The notes under the pieces are model-generated. The model ran no database searches, had not been told where the DNA came from, and saw only the letters and a program-made list of their open reading frames with translations. 10,744 bases of DNA from the NCBI GenBank assembly GCA_017621295.1, contig JAGATI010000095.1, positions 1 through 10,744 of the forward strand, in the 5' to 3' direction. Both the position numbers and the translations under genes were made by a program. Shown piece by piece: positions 8,774-10,744 of this stretch. Position 1 is the stretch's first letter, and each line of letters starts with the position of its first letter. This DNA is from Clostridia bacterium. Lineage in GTDB: Bacteria > Bacillota_A > Clostridia > TANB77 > CAG-508.

Positions 8774-9248
8774 TTACAAATGGTTATTAACACTTTTTAT
8801 TTTATCTATAGTCTTATCTATACACATTTTTGTTTCTTCTGCACAAGACAGAAATGTATCTAAATTGTATCCCCATGGATCTTTTATATCATAATCTCTA
8901 TTTTCACCTATACACTCTGCATATTCTTTCATTGTATACACCTTTTCTTTTATCTCTGGATACATATGCATAACACTAACTTTATGTGAAATAGTTGCAC
9001 ATAAAATTAAATCCATTTCTAATATATTAGAATCTACAATATTTGTTGAACGATGATATTTTAAATCTATATCATTTAATTTCATTACCTCAATTGCATT
9101 ATATGAAGCGAACTCTCCGTTTTCTGCAAAAATTCCAGATGAACATACTTCTATATTTAGCCCGCCTTTTCTTAACTTCTTCTTTCATTATCGCTTCAGC
9201 CATTGCACTCCTACAAATATTGCCTGTACATATAAACATTACCTTCAT
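8774..9248 (-). CDS. Low-molecular-weight protein-tyrosine phosphatase, interrupted by a +1 frameshift at a CGG codon
   Basis: The N-terminus MKVMFICTGNICRSAMAEAI holds the P-loop CX5RS, with nucleophile C7 and R13. The general acid is D123 in DPWG. Frame 0 runs through AGG (codon 28), reaches CGG (9164-9162) and drifts into unrelated sequence. Skipping C9164 gives K-K-R-G-L-N-I-E-V-C-S-S-G, the conserved strand after the first helix, open to the stop at 8774, for 157 aa, normal for the family. The start at 9248 follows AAAGGGA. Residue 11 is Ile, as in tyrosine phosphatases, whereas the arginine phosphatase YwlE has Thr there, so tyrosine specificity is more likely. The order prfA, ZIP, phosphatase is a common clostridial neighbourhood. 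A second CGG (9119-9117) is out of frame in the restored reading. Confidence 0.85.
9161..9164 (-). other. Putative +1 recoding site CGGG in the phosphatase gene
   Basis: Frame 0 reads AAA AGG CGG GCT AAA. The conserved protein needs AAA AGG, then GGG CTA AAT ATA GAA, so C9164 is skipped and the next residue is Gly. The break lies between the catalytic P-loop and the rest of the enzyme, so no active phosphatase is made without the shift. This site differs from the others in the codon before CGG (AGG rather than NNT) and in landing on GGG rather than GGA. Confidence 0.75.
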
Positions 9249-9278
9249 CAAAATTTCCCTTTCTTTGTCATTTTACTC

Positions 9279-9307
9279 ATTATAGCAACTATTTTTTTGA
9301 AATGCAA
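9279..9307 (-). promoter_or_regulatory. Candidate sigma-A promoter of the phosphatase gene
   Basis: A perfect -10 TATAAT (9284-9279) is preceded by 17 nt and TTGCAT (9307-9302), which matches the -35 consensus only in TTG. Transcription would start near 9272, about 24 nt before the ATG at 9248. Confidence 0.6.
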
Positions 9308-9426
9308 TTAATATTTATCTATATTATCTATATTTATTTATAAATATTAGCAAACATTAGTTAATATTAGTAAAATACAGTATTTATAAGATACACTTTA
9401 TCCTAAAATTACTTATATTAATTATT

Positions 9427-10170
9427 TTATATAATAGTAGAAAAAATTCCTAATATAAAACCAATAATATTTCCTATAGCATTCATTCTTCCTTTATATA
9501 ATTTATTAGATTCTGGTATTAACTCTCCTGAAACTATATATAACATTGCACCTGCCGCAAAAGCAAGACACATTGCTATTACACTTTCGGAAATTGTTCC
9601 TATTATTGCTCCAAAAAAAGCGCCAAGTCCTGTAGTAACTCCTGATAAGATTACATAAAATATAACTTTACTTGTTTTTATTCCTCCATTTTTCATAGGA
9701 ACTGCCATTGATATACCTTCTGGTATATCATGAAGTGCTATTGCTATTGCTAAAGAATATCCTAATTTTAATGAAGCCTCAAACCCAGATCCAATTGCAA
9801 GACCTTCTGGAAAATTGTGTATTGCTAATCCTATACTTACAATAATTCCTGTTTTTAATAAACTATTTTTATTTTTTAATATTGAGTTATTATCTTTAAA
9901 CTTTTTCTCGACTAATACATCACAAAATATCATACATATTATTCCAAAAACAATTCCCAATAAAACATTGTATATATTAGATATCCCTAATGCCTCTGGC
10001 ACCAATTCAAAACAAACAATTGCCGTCATTAATCCAGATGCTAATGATAAAATAAATCCTAAAAATTTTTTAGATTGAGTTTTTAAAAACACTCCCAGAA
10101 CTCCTCCTAAGGTTGTTCCAAATGTACCAAAAAACAATCCTAATAATGTAGTTTTTAATAATTCGTTCAA
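9427..10170 (-). CDS. ZIP family divalent metal (zinc) transporter
   Basis: This is a 247-aa membrane protein with about eight hydrophobic segments. The two metal-binding signatures are HNFPEGLAIG (from H118) and HDIPEGISMAVP (from H147), diagnostic of ZIP importers of the ZupT/GufA type. A hydrophilic, Lys/Asn-rich loop (residues about 89-106) replaces the His-rich loop of many ZIPs. The start is TTG at 10170, preceded by AAAGGAG at 8-nt spacing; no ATG fits better. An 11-bp AT inverted repeat (10183-10193 with 10205-10215) overlaps the Shine-Dalgarno sequence and could reduce translation. The likely substrate is Zn(II), with Fe or Mn possible. Two CGG triplets are out of frame. Confidence 0.9.
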   Translation of the reverse strand: MNELLKTTLLGLFFGTFGTTLGGVLGVFLKTQSKKFLGFILSLASGLMTAIVCFELVPEALGISNIYNVLLGIVFGIICMIFCDVLVEKKFKDNNSILKNKNSLLKTGIIVSIGLAIHNFPEGLAIGSGFEASLKLGYSLAIAIALHDIPEGISMAVPMKNGGIKTSKVIFYVILSGVTTGLGAFFGAIIGTISESVIAMCLAFAAGAMLYIVSGELIPESNKLYKGRMNAIGNIIGFILGIFSTII

Positions 10171-10284
10171 AATAAATACTCCTTTAAAATAAACTTTATA
10201 TTATTTTATTTTAAAAGAGTTATTTTATGAATTTTTTATTATATTTAATAATTTTTTATTATTGAATGTTATTATTTAAAAATG

Positions 10285-10317
10285 AAGTGTCAAAAGGGAC
10301 GGGGCATATTGACACTT
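10285..10317. repeat. REP-like hairpin with GGGACGGGG loop
   Basis: AAGTGTCAA (10285-10293) is an exact inverted copy of TTGACACTT (10309-10317). The 15-nt loop is GC-rich (AAGGGACGGGGCATA) in an otherwise AT-rich region and is followed by T-rich sequence. The GTGTCAAAAGGGACGGGG pattern resembles dispersed REP-type elements mobilised by Y1 transposases in Firmicutes. Between prfA and the ZIP gene it may also act as a terminator. Confidence 0.6.
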
Positions 10318-10435
10318 TTTCAAATATCAACTACCAATAAATAATAATTACTATCTGTTATTTTTTAAATTTATTATTAATTTTTTACATACTCTTCTTA
10401 AATACAACCAAAACTTTTCTTACATTTGATTCTAT

Positions 10436-10744
10436 TTACTCTTCATTTCCCTTTAATCTTTCTGCACGGTCTGCTGCTATTAAATTATCAATCATTTCAT
10501 CTAAATTACCATTTAAGAAATCATCCATTTGATATATACTCATTCCTATTCTATGGTCTGTAATTCTTCCTTGAGGATAATTATATGTCCTTATTTTTTC
10601 ACTTCTATCTCCTGTTCCTACTTGAATCTTTCTTTCATTAGCAAGCTTTGCATCTCTTTTTTCTTTTTCTTTTTCGTAAAGTCTAGACTTTAATAATTTC
10701 ATAGCATATTCTCTATTTTGTAATTGTGATCTTTCTGTTTGACA
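10436..10744 (-). CDS. prfA: Peptide chain release factor 1, C-terminal part
   Basis: The gene runs off the window end, and 102 residues are visible. They begin just after the GGQ loop region with [12 protein letters not shown], continue through the class I release factor stretch [20 protein letters not shown] and DHRI, and end [12 protein letters not shown]. The [12 protein letters not shown] version is that of RF1 (UAA/UAG) rather than RF2. The ATG at 10702 is internal, because the frame stays open to the edge with conserved sequence. Its product ends translation at UAA and UAG stops, including those of mreB and radC; mreC ends in UGA and so needs RF2. Confidence 0.92.
   Translation of the reverse strand, partial: CQTERSQLQNREYAMKLLKSRLYEKEKEKRDAKLANERKIQVGTGDRSEKIRTYNYPQGRITDHRIGMSIYQMDDFLNGNLDEMIDNLIAADRAERLKGNEE

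Overview
The window is a stretch of a very AT-rich chromosome from a low-GC, spore-forming Clostridia-type Firmicute, probably an uncultured gut-type lineage. The evidence is the codon usage (Arg mostly AGA), strong AGGAGG-type ribosome binding sites, two CotF-family spore coat proteins, a DUF4321 protein beside radC-mreB-mreC, a MecA adaptor, and a ZIP transporter between prfA and a low-molecular-weight phosphatase. All genes but mecA are on the minus strand.

Layout from low to high coordinates: start codon of a probable mreD (1-6), mreC (3-825), mreB (838-1870), radC (1872-2567), a DUF4321 membrane protein (2770-3027) with a clear sigma-A promoter, the divergent mecA (3320-3956, plus strand) ending at a strong bidirectional terminator, a membrane-anchored LytM/M23 peptidase (4189-5187), two small CotF-like coat proteins (5566-5811, 5824-6012), the PcrA/UvrD helicase (6134-8440), a low-molecular-weight tyrosine phosphatase (8774-9248), a ZIP metal transporter (9427-10170) and the 3' part of prfA (10436-10744). 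Two hairpins with a GGGACGRGG core (6108-6130 and 10285-10317) look like REP-type repeats.

The outstanding observation is that four otherwise intact conserved genes (mreC, mreB, mecA and the phosphatase) each contain exactly one frame break, and all four are identical in kind: the zero frame arrives at a CGG codon and the conserved protein continues one base later, at the GG of that CGG, as a glycine codon (GGA, GGA, GGA, GGG). By hand scan these four are the only in-frame CGG codons in about 2,900 codons. About ten other CGG triplets on sense strands of genes are out of frame and leave the reading frame intact. The simplest biological reading is that CGG has no decoding tRNA here and is a site of +1 frameshifting, or that CGGR is read as a four-base codon, probably as Gly. 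An assembly artefact is the main alternative and cannot be excluded from sequence alone, but it would have to insert a C specifically before in-frame Gly codons.

Functionally, the mre genes and the M23 peptidase serve cell-wall growth, the coat proteins serve sporulation, MecA serves ClpC proteolysis, PcrA serves DNA repair and plasmid replication, and the prfA-ZIP-phosphatase block is a common clostridial neighbourhood.
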